Assembly: GCA_015661825.1 (NCBI GenBank)
Contig: DQVI01000012.1
Location: forward strand, 1-40,202
Origin: Novosphingobium capsulatum
GTDB taxonomy: Bacteria; Pseudomonadota; Alphaproteobacteria; Sphingomonadales; Sphingomonadaceae
Direction: 5' to 3'
DNA length: 40,202 bases
Positions 7,671-14,927 of the stretch are shown piece by piece (position 1 is the stretch's first letter; every line of letters starts with the position of its first letter). A model generated the notes under the pieces. The model made no database searches, was not told the origin of the DNA, and was given only the letters and a program-made list of their open reading frames with translations. The position numbers were made by a program, and so were the translations under genes.

Positions 7671-7687
7671 CCGGTCATGGTGACCGG
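7671..7687. terminator. Short perfect hairpin at the end of the AT-rich insert
   Basis: CCGGTCA (7671-7677) and TGACCGG (7681-7687) pair exactly over a 3-base loop, in the untranslated region before E. With the hairpin before W, it marks the place where phage-like GC-rich DNA resumes after an insert. It lacks a U-tract. The rest of 7521-7751 holds no gene I can support. Confidence 0.3.
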
Positions 7688-7751
7688 GGGCGGGTTTTCC
7701 ATGTCCAGCCTGCCCCCGGTCGTTCCTGCCCCGCGTTCAGGAGCCCCGCAG

Positions 7752-8093
7752 ATGGCCGAAGCCTCCCCCGACACCCTCGCCGACACCGTCACCATCTCGC
7801 TGGCCGAGCCGATCCGGCGCGGCGAGCAGGTCATCACCGCAATCGATCTGACCAAGCCCAAGGGCCGCGCCTTGCGCGGGCTGGCGCTGCAAGACCTGAT
7901 GCGCACCGACATCGTCGCCCTGCTCACCCTGATCCCGCGCATTTCCAACCCGCCGCTGACCGCCCCCGAGGTCGACAATCTGGGGGCCGATGATCTGGCC
8001 GAGATCGGCGGAGTGGTACGCGGTTTTTTCATGTCATCTTCGGAGCGCAAGATGATGACCGCCATGATCGAGGAATTCGCGCCGAAGACATGA
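7752..8093 (+). CDS. E: Tail assembly chaperone E
   Basis: 113 aa of the P2 gpE-type tail assembly family. It has DTVTISLAEPIRRGEQVI near the start and the middle segment LMRTDIVALLTLIPRISNPPL. It acts with its frameshifted form (E+E') on the tape measure protein during tail assembly and is not in the virion. ATG 7752 is preferred because AGGAG stands 8 bases upstream; ATGs at 7701 and 7677 would add 17 or 25 residues. Its stop overlaps the start codon of E' by ATGA, and a slippery heptamer lies 21 codons before the stop. Confidence 0.85.
   Translation: MAEASPDTLADTVTISLAEPIRRGEQVITAIDLTKPKGRALRGLALQDLMRTDIVALLTLIPRISNPPLTAPEVDNLGADDLAEIGGVVRGFFMSSSERKMMTAMIEEFAPKT
8024..8030 (+). promoter_or_regulatory. 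Programmed -1 ribosomal frameshift site (E/E')
   Basis: The heptamer T TTT TTC lies in E with the right phase (GGT TTT TTC). A slip of one base back leads into a frame open from 8030 to the E' stop at 8230, passing through the E' ATG in frame. This would give a 159-aa E+E' fusion. P2 uses T TTT TTG at the same place to make its E+E' tail chaperone. Confidence 0.8.
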
Positions 8094-8230
8094 TGGCCGA
8101 TCTGGCCGCCATCTTTCACTGGTCGCTGGCCGAGATCGAGGCGCTCGATCTGGCCGACCTGATCGCCTGGCACGGCCTGGCCCTGGCCCGCTGGAACCGC
8201 ATGTGGGGCACCCCGGAAAAGGCATCATGA
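8090..8230 (+). CDS. E': E' extension (GpE family tail protein)
   Basis: 46 aa if translated alone from ATG 8090. It has the GpE family pattern: DLAAIFHWSLAEIEALDL followed by LIAWHGLALARW. It is more likely made mainly as the C-terminal part of the E+E' fusion, because its frame is open and continuous from the slippery heptamer at 8024-8030. Its stop overlaps the tape measure ATG by four bases. Short free forms of this family are often annotated in prophages where the frameshift goes unnoticed. Confidence 0.82.
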   Translation: MMADLAAIFHWSLAEIEALDLADLIAWHGLALARWNRMWGTPEKAS

Positions 8231-10689
8231 GCACCAACAAGCTGGCCCTGCTGGTCAATTTCATCGGCGTCGACAAGATGTCGGGTGCGCTGCGCAATAT
8301 CATCGGCCTCAGCCGTCAGGGCGGCACCTCGATCAAGGCGCTCAGCGGCGAGCAGCGCAAATACGAAAACCAGCTCAACGCCACCCGCAAGGCCATCGAA
8401 AAAGGCACCGGCAATGTCGAGGAAGCGATCGCCCGCGAACGCGAGCTGGCCCAGTCGCTGGCCGACGTGAACACCCAGCTTGCGCGGCAAAAGCGTCTGG
8501 CCGCCGTCAACGCCGATGTCCGCGCCATGGCCCGCCGCAGCGAGGCCCTGCGCACGCGCGGACAGGACAACATGCTGGGCGGGGTGGCGATGGCCGCCCC
8601 GCTCGTGCTGGCCGGTAAGGCGGCGATGGATTTCAGCAGCGGCATGGTCGACATCCAGCAAAAGGCCGAGCTGACCAATGCCGAGACCGACCGCATGGCC
8701 GCCAGCCTCATGCAGCTCGCCCGCGCCGCCCACCAGTTGCCCGAGGACATGCGCGCGGGCGTCGATCGCCTGTCGGGCTTTGGCATGGACCCGCGCCAGG
8801 CCCTCGCGATGATCGGCCCGATCAGCCGCCTGGGCACCGCCTTCAAGGTCGATCTGGCCGATGGCAGCGCGGCGGCCTTTGCCAACTTCAACAACCTCAA
8901 GGTGCCGCTGGCCCAGACTACCACCGCGCTCAACATGATGGCGGCGGGCAGCAAGGTCGGCAGCTTCGAGGTGGCCGACATGGCGCGCAATTTCCCCGCG
9001 CTCACCGCCCGCCTTCAGGCGCTGGGCGATGTAGGCACGCCCGCCGTCGCCGATCTGACCGCCGCCCTCGAAGTCGCGATGAACACAGCCGGCAGCGCCG
9101 ACGAGGCCGCCAACAACATCGCCAACCTGCTGGGCAAGATCAATTCGCCCACCGTGATCAACGCTTTCGCCAAGAAGTTCGGGGTCGACCTGCCCGCCGC
9201 CATGAAGAAATTTCAGGCCCAGGGCATGACCACGATGGAGGCCTTTGCCACCGCCGCGCAACAGGCGACCGGCGGCGACATGAAGAAGCTGGGCTGGGTG
9301 GTCGAGGATCAGCAGGCGCAGATGGGCCTGCTCGCGCTGATGCAGAACATGGACAAGTACCGGCAGATGCGCGGCGCGATCCAGAACCAGAGCGCGGGTA
9401 CGATCGACGCCGCCTTCGGCCAGCGCGAGGCGCGCGACGCCGCCGTTCGGTGGCAGGATTTCACCGGCCAGCTTCAGCGCATGGCCATCGTGGTGGGCAC
9501 CCGCCTGTTGCCCCAGTTCCAGCCCTTCCTCGCCACGGTCACCACCATGATGGACCGCGCGGGCCAGTGGGCCGATGCCAACCCCAGACTGGCCAGTTCG
9601 CTGGCCTCGCTGGCAGGCGGGATCGTCGTCGCGCGGGTCGGCCTTGGCGCGCTCCAGTTCGCCTTTGGCAGCATCCTTGGCCCGGTCGCCACCTTGTGGG
9701 GCTGGTTTGGCCGCGCGCAGGCGCTGGGCCAGACGGCCAGTGTCCTCGCCCGCCTTTCGACCGGCTTTTCCGTTGCCCGCTCCCATGCGCTCACGTTTTG
9801 GCGCGTGCTGGCGCCTATCGGGCAATCTATCGGGTCCGGGGCCTTTCTGGGGTTCAAGGCGCTGATCGGTGATCTGGGCCGCATGGGCCTTGGTCTGGCC
9901 AATGCGGGAAAAGCCGCAATCATCGCCGGGGCGCGCTTCACCGTTGCGGCGGCGCAAGGGGCGGCCATGGCCGCGCGCTGGGCCGTGGGGCAAGTGGTCG
10001 CCTTTGGCGGGGCACTGCTTCAGGCTGGCCGGGCAGCCATGGCCATGGGGTGGAACTTCCTGCGCGCGGGGTTGATGATGCTGGCCAACCCGATGGTTCT
10101 GGCCATTGTCGCCATCGGCGCGGCCATCGGCGTGCTGGCCTATCTGGTCTATACGAACTGGGACAGGATCAAGGCCGCGTTCGGTGCCGGGTGGGAATGG
10201 GTGAAGTCCACGCTTGCTGCGGCGCCCGCATGGCTCAGCAATATCGGCGGCATGATGATGCAGGGCCTGCTGGCGATGATCGACCCGTTCGGCCTGCGCA
10301 ATCGCCTGCTGGCCGTGGCGCGCAATGGGATCGAGGCTTTCAAGGCCTTCTTCGGCATCAAAAGCCCCTCGCGCCTGATGATGGAAATGGGCGGCCATGT
10401 TGCCAATGGTTTTGCCCTGGGCATCGACGGTCAGGGCCAGAACGCCACACGCGCCGCGCGGCGCATGGCGACCGGGGTGGCCGCTGCCGGGGCGCTGTCG
10501 CTGTCGCCCGCGCTGGCCACGCCGGGCACGGCCAACCGGCAGGGTCCATCCGCCCCTGCCCCGATCACCATCCACGTCCACGCCGCGCCGGGCATGGATA
10601 CCAAGGCCCTCGCACGCGAGGTGCGGCGCGAGCTGGAGGCGGCGCAGGGCGTTCGCCAGCGGTCGCGCTATGATGCGGGGGGCCGGTGA
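8227..10689 (+). CDS. T: Tail tape measure protein T
   Basis: 820 aa, the longest tail gene as expected. The N-terminal 150 residues include a coiled-coil region (EQRKYENQLNATRKAIEK). The TP901-type core follows (MDFSSGMVDIQQKAELTNAE, QLARAAHQLPEDMRAGVDRL). The middle has hydrophobic helices (MVLAIVAIGAAIGVLAYLVY) typical of the part that enters the membrane. The C-terminus carries FKAFFGIKSPSRLMMEMGGH, common in tape measures. It sets tail length and is ejected before DNA. ATG 8227 overlaps the E' stop. Confidence 0.95.
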   Translation: MSTNKLALLVNFIGVDKMSGALRNIIGLSRQGGTSIKALSGEQRKYENQLNATRKAIEKGTGNVEEAIARERELAQSLADVNTQLARQKRLAAVNADVRAMARRSEALRTRGQDNMLGGVAMAAPLVLAGKAAMDFSSGMVDIQQKAELTNAETDRMAASLMQLARAAHQLPEDMRAGVDRLSGFGMDPRQALAMIGPISRLGTAFKVDLADGSAAAFANFNNLKVPLAQTTTALNMMAAGSKVGSFEVADMARNFPALTARLQALGDVGTPAVADLTAALEVAMNTAGSADEAANNIANLLGKINSPTVINAFAKKFGVDLPAAMKKFQAQGMTTMEAFATAAQQATGGDMKKLGWVVEDQQAQMGLLALMQNMDKYRQMRGAIQNQSAGTIDAAFGQREARDAAVRWQDFTGQLQRMAIVVGTRLLPQFQPFLATVTTMMDRAGQWADANPRLASSLASLAGGIVVARVGLGALQFAFGSILGPVATLWGWFGRAQALGQTASVLARLSTGFSVARSHALTFWRVLAPIGQSIGSGAFLGFKALIGDLGRMGLGLANAGKAAIIAGARFTVAAAQGAAMAARWAVGQVVAFGGALLQAGRAAMAMGWNFLRAGLMMLANPMVLAIVAIGAAIGVLAYLVYTNWDRIKAAFGAGWEWVKSTLAAAPAWLSNIGGMMMQGLLAMIDPFGLRNRLLAVARNGIEAFKAFFGIKSPSRLMMEMGGHVANGFALGIDGQGQNATRAARRMATGVAAAGALSLSPALATPGTANRQGPSAPAPITIHVHAAPGMDTKALAREVRRELEAAQGVRQRSRYDAGGR

Positions 10690-11087
10690 TGGCCACCGCG
10701 CCCACTCCCTCGCAACTGCTCACGCTGGGCATGTTTGTCTTTGGCATGGACACGCTGGCCTATTCCGATCTGCAACGACGGATCACATGGCGCCACGAGG
10801 CCAGCGACCGCTTCGGCGCGCGCCCGGCGGTTCAGTTCATCGGGCCGGGCGACGACGATGTGACCATCGCGGGGGCCTGCATTCCCGAGATCGCGGGCCG
10901 CTACAGCGCGCTCGATACCCTCGCCAGCATGGGCGACACGGGCGATGCCTGGGCGCTGATGAACGGGCTGGGCGAAGTCTGGGGCTATTACGTGATCGTC
11001 GGTCTCGATCTGACCCACCAGACGGTGATGGCGGGCGGCGTGCCCCGCCGGATCGATTTCACCGTCACCCTCAAGCGCAAGGACTGA
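10689..11087 (+). CDS. U: Tail protein U (tail terminator)
   Basis: 132 aa of the P2 gpU family. Diagnostic parts are LLTLGMFVFGMDTLAYSDLQ and RRITWRHEASDRFG at the N-terminus, the GxGxDxxxIxGxIxPE-like stretch (GPGDDDVTIAGACIPEIAG) and RRIDFTVTLKR at the end. It caps the growing tail and joins it to the head. ATG 10689 shares one base with the T stop; GTG 10686 is also possible. It lies between T and D as in P2. Confidence 0.92.
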   Translation: MATAPTPSQLLTLGMFVFGMDTLAYSDLQRRITWRHEASDRFGARPAVQFIGPGDDDVTIAGACIPEIAGRYSALDTLASMGDTGDAWALMNGLGEVWGYYVIVGLDLTHQTVMAGGVPRRIDFTVTLKRKD

Positions 11088-11091
11088 TCCC

Positions 11092-12087
11092 GTGGCGGCG
11101 AACAAGGCGGGCCTGCGCCTCACCCTCGACGATGGCACCGATCTGGCCGACCGGATCGATCCGCGCCTGCTCGAACTCACGCTGGTCGAAAAGCGCGGGG
11201 GCGAGGCCGACGAACTTTCGCTGACCCTCCACAACCACGACGGCCAGCTCGTCGCGCCTGCCACCGGGCGCACGCTCCACCTCGCGCTGGGCTGGGAAAG
11301 CGGCGAGGACGTGGTCCTCGGTCTGGTCGACAAGGGCGCATTCCGGGTCGACGAAGTGGAAGAACGCGGGCCGCCCGACATCATCCAGATCCGCGCCCGC
11401 TCCGCCGATTTCACCGGCCCGGCCCGCCAGCGCCGGGTGAAAGTGTGGAAGAACACCACGCTGGGCGCCGTACTGAGCGCGATCGCCGCGCGCGGGGGCC
11501 TTGCCGCGCAAGTCCACCCCGATCTGGCGGGCAAGCCCATCGCCATCCTCGAACAGCACAACAAGAGCGACCACGCGCTGGTTCAGGATCTGGGCGCCCG
11601 GTTCGACGCGCTGGCCACATGGAAGAACCGCCAATTGCTGTTCATGCCCATCGGTAGCCCCACCACCGCCAGCGGCGCCCCCTTGCCCGCCATCACCCTC
11701 ACCCGGCAGGATGGCTGGTCATGGTCGTGCCGACAGGCCGACCGCACCCAGTACGACGGCGCCGAAGCCCAGTGGCACGACCCCGCCACCGGCCAGCGCC
11801 GCACCCACAAGACCGGCGGCACCAACCGCAAACGCCTGAAACGCACTTATGCCAGCCAGGCCGAGGCCCAACAGGCCGCCACCGCCGAAGCCGCCCGGCG
11901 CGCGCGCAGCAAGCGGACCTTCACCTACGAACTGGCCATGGCCAACATGCAATTGCAGCCCAACGCCCCCATCACCCTCGCAGGCTGGACCACCGCCATC
12001 GATGCCGCCTCGTGGCTGGTCGAAAGCGTGGAAACGGCCATGGGGGCAAATGGCCTGAAACAGCGGATCGAATTGCAAAGCCGCTAA
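11092..12087 (+). CDS. D: Late control protein D (baseplate hub)
   Basis: 331 aa of the P2 gpD / hub family. The N-terminal half has FRVDEVEERGPPDIIQIRAR and SADFTGPARQRRVKVWKNTT, and the middle has HNKSDHALVQDLGARFDALA. These are conserved in this family, which forms the hub between tail tube and spike. The start is GTG 11092, four bases after the U stop. It closes the block of recognisable tail genes. In P2 the regulator ogr follows D, but here two accessory genes follow and an Ogr-like gene lies in the early operon. Confidence 0.92.
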   Translation: MAANKAGLRLTLDDGTDLADRIDPRLLELTLVEKRGGEADELSLTLHNHDGQLVAPATGRTLHLALGWESGEDVVLGLVDKGAFRVDEVEERGPPDIIQIRARSADFTGPARQRRVKVWKNTTLGAVLSAIAARGGLAAQVHPDLAGKPIAILEQHNKSDHALVQDLGARFDALATWKNRQLLFMPIGSPTTASGAPLPAITLTRQDGWSWSCRQADRTQYDGAEAQWHDPATGQRRTHKTGGTNRKRLKRTYASQAEAQQAATAEAARRARSKRTFTYELAMANMQLQPNAPITLAGWTTAIDAASWLVESVETAMGANGLKQRIELQSR

Positions 12088-12120
12088 CCGATTGACCTTC
12101 CTGGGCGGGAGTACCAAACC

Positions 12121-12558
12121 ATGGCCATGTCAAATATCGAACTGTTCGACGAGTTCACGGCAGCAGCGCTTGCGAAGCTCTATGAAAGTTTCCCGCGCAA
12201 AATTGGAGTGGATGCAAGAATCCTCGCCGGTGTCGATTCCGTGAATGAATTCGGTTTCATTGTTGACGAAAATGGCAATCCTTCGATGCGCTTCGAGATC
12301 GCCAGGGCCACGCTGGAGTGGCTCTCGGAAACTGGTTACATCCGCTGCACCTCAACCAACCAGCTAGGCCTGAATAGCGCAGTGCTGACCCCAATGGGGC
12401 TATCCGTGTTGAAGGCGACACCCACTTCGATCAAGCCCGGCGAGACCATCGGCGAGAGGTTGGTCAGGTTTGCGAAGGATGGGTCCGTGGCGTTGGCCAA
12501 AGAGACCGCAAAAAGTGCAATAGCAGCCGGTGTTTCAATGGGTTTGGGCGCAGGCTGA
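12121..12558 (+). CDS. Unrecognised accessory protein after D
   Basis: 145 aa, start ATG 12121 with GGGAG 9 bases upstream; ATG 12127 is an alternative. Residues about 45-105 (SMRFEIARATLEWLSETGYI, then VLTPMGLSVLKATP) resemble a winged-helix fold. The C-terminus is a small-residue, Gly/Ala-rich helix (SAIAAGVSMGLGAG) that could associate with a membrane. Codon use is less GC-biased than the tail genes, which suggests cargo. The position between D and the repressor is a usual place for lysogenic-conversion genes. No function can be assigned. Confidence 0.6.
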   Translation: MAMSNIELFDEFTAAALAKLYESFPRKIGVDARILAGVDSVNEFGFIVDENGNPSMRFEIARATLEWLSETGYIRCTSTNQLGLNSAVLTPMGLSVLKATPTSIKPGETIGERLVRFAKDGSVALAKETAKSAIAAGVSMGLGAG

Positions 12559-12720
12559 CGTTACAGCCACGCACACTTGGCCATGTGCACAGGGGACAGA
12601 GCGCTTCTCGTAGATTAGCAGATTGAGTCTCTCGCACCCTCACCAACGCCAGATTTAGCATTGCCCATCATACACTTCTATGCAAAATTTAGTTCCGTTT
12701 ACAGGTACAAGGGAAGAATC

Positions 12721-12912
12721 ATGGGCGACGATTTTCTTTCTTTAATAGAGACCTCTGGCATATCAGGCATAAAAGCCCCAACGCCTTGGGGACTTTTGGA
12801 GACAGAGAGCCCACTTGAGGGCATCATTGTCGCGGTAGGCATATCCGTTGGCATTTGTGCCATGGCTTATAGCTTTTTTAAATCAGAGCAAAAAAAGACA
12901 GAACAAAAATAA
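12721..12912 (+). CDS. Small single-span membrane protein
   Basis: 63 aa. The start ATG 12721 has AGGGAAGA just upstream; a TTG at 12661 would extend it but lacks a ribosome site. One transmembrane helix is clear (EGIIVAVGISVGICAMAYSFF, about residues 33-53), followed by a short lysine-rich cytoplasmic tail (KSEQKKTEQK). The DNA is AT-rich against the prophage, indicating acquired cargo. It is followed at once by two hairpins. The function is unknown; small membrane proteins in this position can act in exclusion. Confidence 0.6.
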   Translation: MGDDFLSLIETSGISGIKAPTPWGLLETESPLEGIIVAVGISVGICAMAYSFFKSEQKKTEQK

Positions 12913-12962
12913 ATCTGGCGCAGTCCAGATTTACTGAGGGCCCAATCTCGAAAGGGCCCTCA
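12910..12962. terminator. Double hairpin between convergent accessory gene and repressor
   Basis: Two perfect inverted repeats sit side by side. The first is TAAATCTGG (12910-12918) with CCAGATTTA (12925-12933), preceded by an A-run. The second is TGAGGGCCC (12935-12943) with GGGCCCTCA (12954-12962). They separate the + strand cargo gene from the - strand repressor, and the stop codons of both genes lie inside the stems. A two-way terminator is the simplest reading. Confidence 0.7.
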
Positions 12963-13634
12963 AACCTTACGAACTATAGCCACAACTCGACCGATCACGT
13001 TCATTTCGCCGTCGTAGGCGATCTCATCACGGAAATCGGGATTGACCGAGACAAGCCGCACTCCGCCATCCTTGGACGGGCGCAAGGACTTGATCATGCC
13101 TAGGCCGTGCATTTCAATGGCCCAGAACTGGTCCCACATTTTGGGGCTTTTCTGCGTGGTGTCGATCAGCAGGATGTCGCTATCGAGGATCGCTGGCATC
13201 ATCGACGTGCCGCTGCTGGTCGCCCAGAATAGCTGGTCGATAGGCGCGCTCGTGAACTGGCGCACCCATGTCCGCGAGAACGTTCGCATGGTCTGATGCG
13301 CGGGATCGTCGTGGATGTATGTGGCACCAAGCCCATAGGCTACGTTGAACTCCGCGATCTCCACTGCGTCAGGATTAGCCTGCACGATTAGACGCGGCAG
13401 CGGCATTTCCGCTGGAGCGCCGCCCTGCGGATCACTCGTTTCGCCCTTCAGATAGGCGGGCGTCGTTCCCAGCGCGGACGCGATCAGGTCCAGCGCCCTG
13501 GTCGTTTTGGTCTCGCCACTGATCAGGCGCCCGATGGATGGCTGCTTCACCCCCACCGCATTCGCCAGTTGGGACTGGTTCATGCCCGCACGTTGCATTG
13601 CTGCGATCAGGTTTTCCGGCACGATTTCCCACAT
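12960..13634 (-). CDS. CI-type prophage repressor (HTH plus S24 peptidase-like domain)
   Basis: 224 aa. Residues 5-62 form an XRE helix-turn-helix (NQSQLANAVGVKQPSIGRLI). Residues about 135-224 are a LexA/CI-like S24 domain with a probable catalytic Ser144 in SGTSMMP and Lys182 in GMIKSLRP. It should hold the prophage silent by binding the operator region beside cro. I chose ATG 13634 because a perfect TATAAT ends 9 bases upstream, giving a nearly leaderless mRNA as for lambda cI. ATG 13670 would add 12 unrelated residues. I see no Ala-Gly or Cys-Gly pair in the linker (residues 66-140), the bond normally cut during SOS induction. Confidence 0.88.
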   Translation of the reverse strand: MWEIVPENLIAAMQRAGMNQSQLANAVGVKQPSIGRLISGETKTTRALDLIASALGTTPAYLKGETSDPQGGAPAEMPLPRLIVQANPDAVEIAEFNVAYGLGATYIHDDPAHQTMRTFSRTWVRQFTSAPIDQLFWATSSGTSMMPAILDSDILLIDTTQKSPKMWDQFWAIEMHGLGMIKSLRPSKDGGVRLVSVNPDFRDEIAYDGEMNVIGRVVAIVRKV

Positions 13635-13643
13635 GAAGACTCG

Positions 13644-13674
13644 ATTATACGGAAGCGAATAAGAGTTCATCCAA
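13644..13674 (-). promoter_or_regulatory. Promoter of the repressor gene
   Basis: Read on the - strand: TTGGAT (13674-13669), a 19-base spacer, then a perfect TATAAT (13649-13644). Transcription would begin about 2-3 bases before the ATG at 13634, so the repressor mRNA would be essentially leaderless. The long spacer suggests a promoter that needs activation, as lambda PRM does. Confidence 0.55.
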
Positions 13675-13682
13675 CTTTCCCG

Positions 13683-13719
13683 TTGACTAATATACGTTCA
13701 CACATATACGTGAGCGTAT
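13683..13719 (+). promoter_or_regulatory. Early promoter and operator for cro
   Basis: TTGACT (13683-13688) and TATACG (13705-13710), 16 bases apart, form a likely early promoter. Overlaid on it is a 28-bp imperfect palindrome: ATACGTTCAC (13692-13701), 8 bases, GTGAGCGTAT (13710-13719). The arms match at 9 of 10 positions, and the right arm covers the cro start codon. A repressor bound here would block the -10 region. The predicted start of transcription is at or within a base or two of the cro ATG. Confidence 0.6.
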
Positions 13720-14038
13720 GACGACGCCCACCCGATACGAAGCCCTGATGATGGTCGCGGATTTCTTCCCGACCCAGGAAGCCATGGCTGAGCATTTCAG
13801 CGTGTCCCAACCCACAATTTGGAGGTGGTTGAACCAGTCCAGGCAGTTGCCGGCAGAGCATGTCTTGCTGGCCGAGCAACTCACCGGTGTTCCCCGGCAT
13901 CATCTGCGTCCCGATCTCTATCCGGTTGATCTTGCGCCCGGCCCGCGCTGGCATGGCGCCGATCAACGGGTAGATCGCTACCAAGCGGCAGTCCTCTTCA
14001 ATCAGCGCCAGCGCGCGAAGCGGGGGGCGGCGGCATGA
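13718..14038 (+). CDS. Cro/YdaS-type repressor
   Basis: 106 aa. The N-terminal 60 residues are a YdaS-like helix-turn-helix (TQEAMAEHFSVSQPTIWRWL, then LPAEHVLLAEQLTGVPRHHL), the arrangement of Cro partners in many prophages. The C-terminal 45 residues are polar and basic (RYQAAVLFNQRQRAKRG). It faces the CI gene across the operator and would favour lytic growth by repressing cI. The start ATG overlaps the operator, so its mRNA may be leaderless. Its stop overlaps the next gene by ATGA, so it leads the early operon. Confidence 0.8.
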   Translation: MTTPTRYEALMMVADFFPTQEAMAEHFSVSQPTIWRWLNQSRQLPAEHVLLAEQLTGVPRHHLRPDLYPVDLAPGPRWHGADQRVDRYQAAVLFNQRQRAKRGAAA

Positions 14039-14496
14039 CCAAGCGGCGCGAACCCTTGTCCTATCAGCTCACGCTGACCCGCGTGGCGGCGGCCATCGGG
14101 TGGGATCGCTGTGGCGCGATCTGCGGTGTTTCCGAGCGGGCCGTGCGGCTCTGGTCGGATCATGATTGCGAGACAGAAATCCGCATGCTCGATGCCGAGC
14201 GACTCGACCGCGCCTTCATGGACCACGGCGGCGACCATGCGCCGTTCCACCGCCTGATGGCGCTGCGCCTCGAAATCGCCGGGCGCGAGGCCAAGGCCCG
14301 GTGCCTTGCCGAAATCGCCGCGGGCGCCGCCAAGGAAACCGGCGAGGCCGTTGCCGCGCTGATCAAGGTCAGCAGCCAGCCCGGCAACCCTGCTATGCGC
14401 CGCGAGGCCCGCAAGGAAGTGCAGGAAGCCATCGACACCCTGACCACCAGCATCGCCACCATCGGCCTCGACGAAAAGACCGGAGGAACCCAATGA
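14035..14496 (+). CDS. Early regulatory protein with HTH-like N-terminus (CII-like candidate)
   Basis: 153 aa. Residues about 15-45 look like a helix-turn-helix (IGWDRCGAICGVSERAVRLW). The rest is a long helical region (EIAAGAAKETGEAVAALIKV; REARKEVQEAIDTLTTSIAT) that may mediate oligomers. Position and layout recall phage CII-type activators that tip the lysis-lysogeny choice. The family match is not certain. ATG 14035 overlaps the Cro stop, and the stop overlaps the Ogr-like gene, so all three are co-translated. Confidence 0.6.
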   Translation: MTKRREPLSYQLTLTRVAAAIGWDRCGAICGVSERAVRLWSDHDCETEIRMLDAERLDRAFMDHGGDHAPFHRLMALRLEIAGREAKARCLAEIAAGAAKETGEAVAALIKVSSQPGNPAMRREARKEVQEAIDTLTTSIATIGLDEKTGGTQ

Positions 14497-14855
14497 GCGG
14501 CGAAGGCCATCTGCGCGCGCGGCCTCTGGTCCATGCGCCCCTCGAATTCCGCATGCGCAACGGCGGCACACAGGCCAGCCGCGCCTTCCTGCTGTGCCCC
14601 AAGTGTGATGCCCCGGCCTTCATCCGTTCGTCCGAGCGGATCACCGCCACGGTCAAGCACATGAACGCGCATTGCACCAATACCGGCTGTGGCCACACGT
14701 TCCTGATGGAACTGAGCTTCGTTCACAGCTTCAACCCCGGCCTGATCGACCGGCCCGACCTCAACCTGAAAGTCTGCCCGCGCGAGCAGATCCCCCATGT
14801 CCTGCCGCCCGAAAAGGCGCGCGACGACAGCCAGTTGAGCATGTTCTCGGGCTGA
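14493..14855 (+). CDS. Ogr/Delta-type zinc-binding late gene activator
   Basis: 120 aa. It has a Cys4 zinc site: CPKCDAPA, then the helix SSERITATVKHMNAHC, then TGCGHTF. This is the Ogr/Delta pattern of P2 and P4, which activate late promoters through RNA polymerase alpha. AGGAGG lies 6-7 bases before the ATG, which also overlaps the preceding stop. In P2 ogr lies after D; here it is in the early operon, which would tie late gene activation directly to early transcription. The C-terminal half is longer than in P2 Ogr. Confidence 0.85.
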   Translation: MSGEGHLRARPLVHAPLEFRMRNGGTQASRAFLLCPKCDAPAFIRSSERITATVKHMNAHCTNTGCGHTFLMELSFVHSFNPGLIDRPDLNLKVCPREQIPHVLPPEKARDDSQLSMFSG

Positions 14856-14927
14856 CGCCCGGCCCGCGCCCACCACCCACACCCTGCCCATTTTCAAACG
14901 GCCATGTTCTGGCCGGAGGGGACACGT

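Noticed and set aside
8116..10581. Long open frame (821 codons) antisense to the tape measure gene
   Set aside because: It is a mirror of GC-rich codon use in gene T; the product is low-complexity Gly/His/Arg-rich with no motif. The same holds for the long antisense frames at 22355-24787, 29458-31761, 34584-37409 and 38191-39702.
12661..12720. TTG start that would extend the small membrane protein by 20 residues
   Set aside because: No ribosome site upstream, while ATG 12721 has AGGGAAGA in place and gives a normal small membrane protein.
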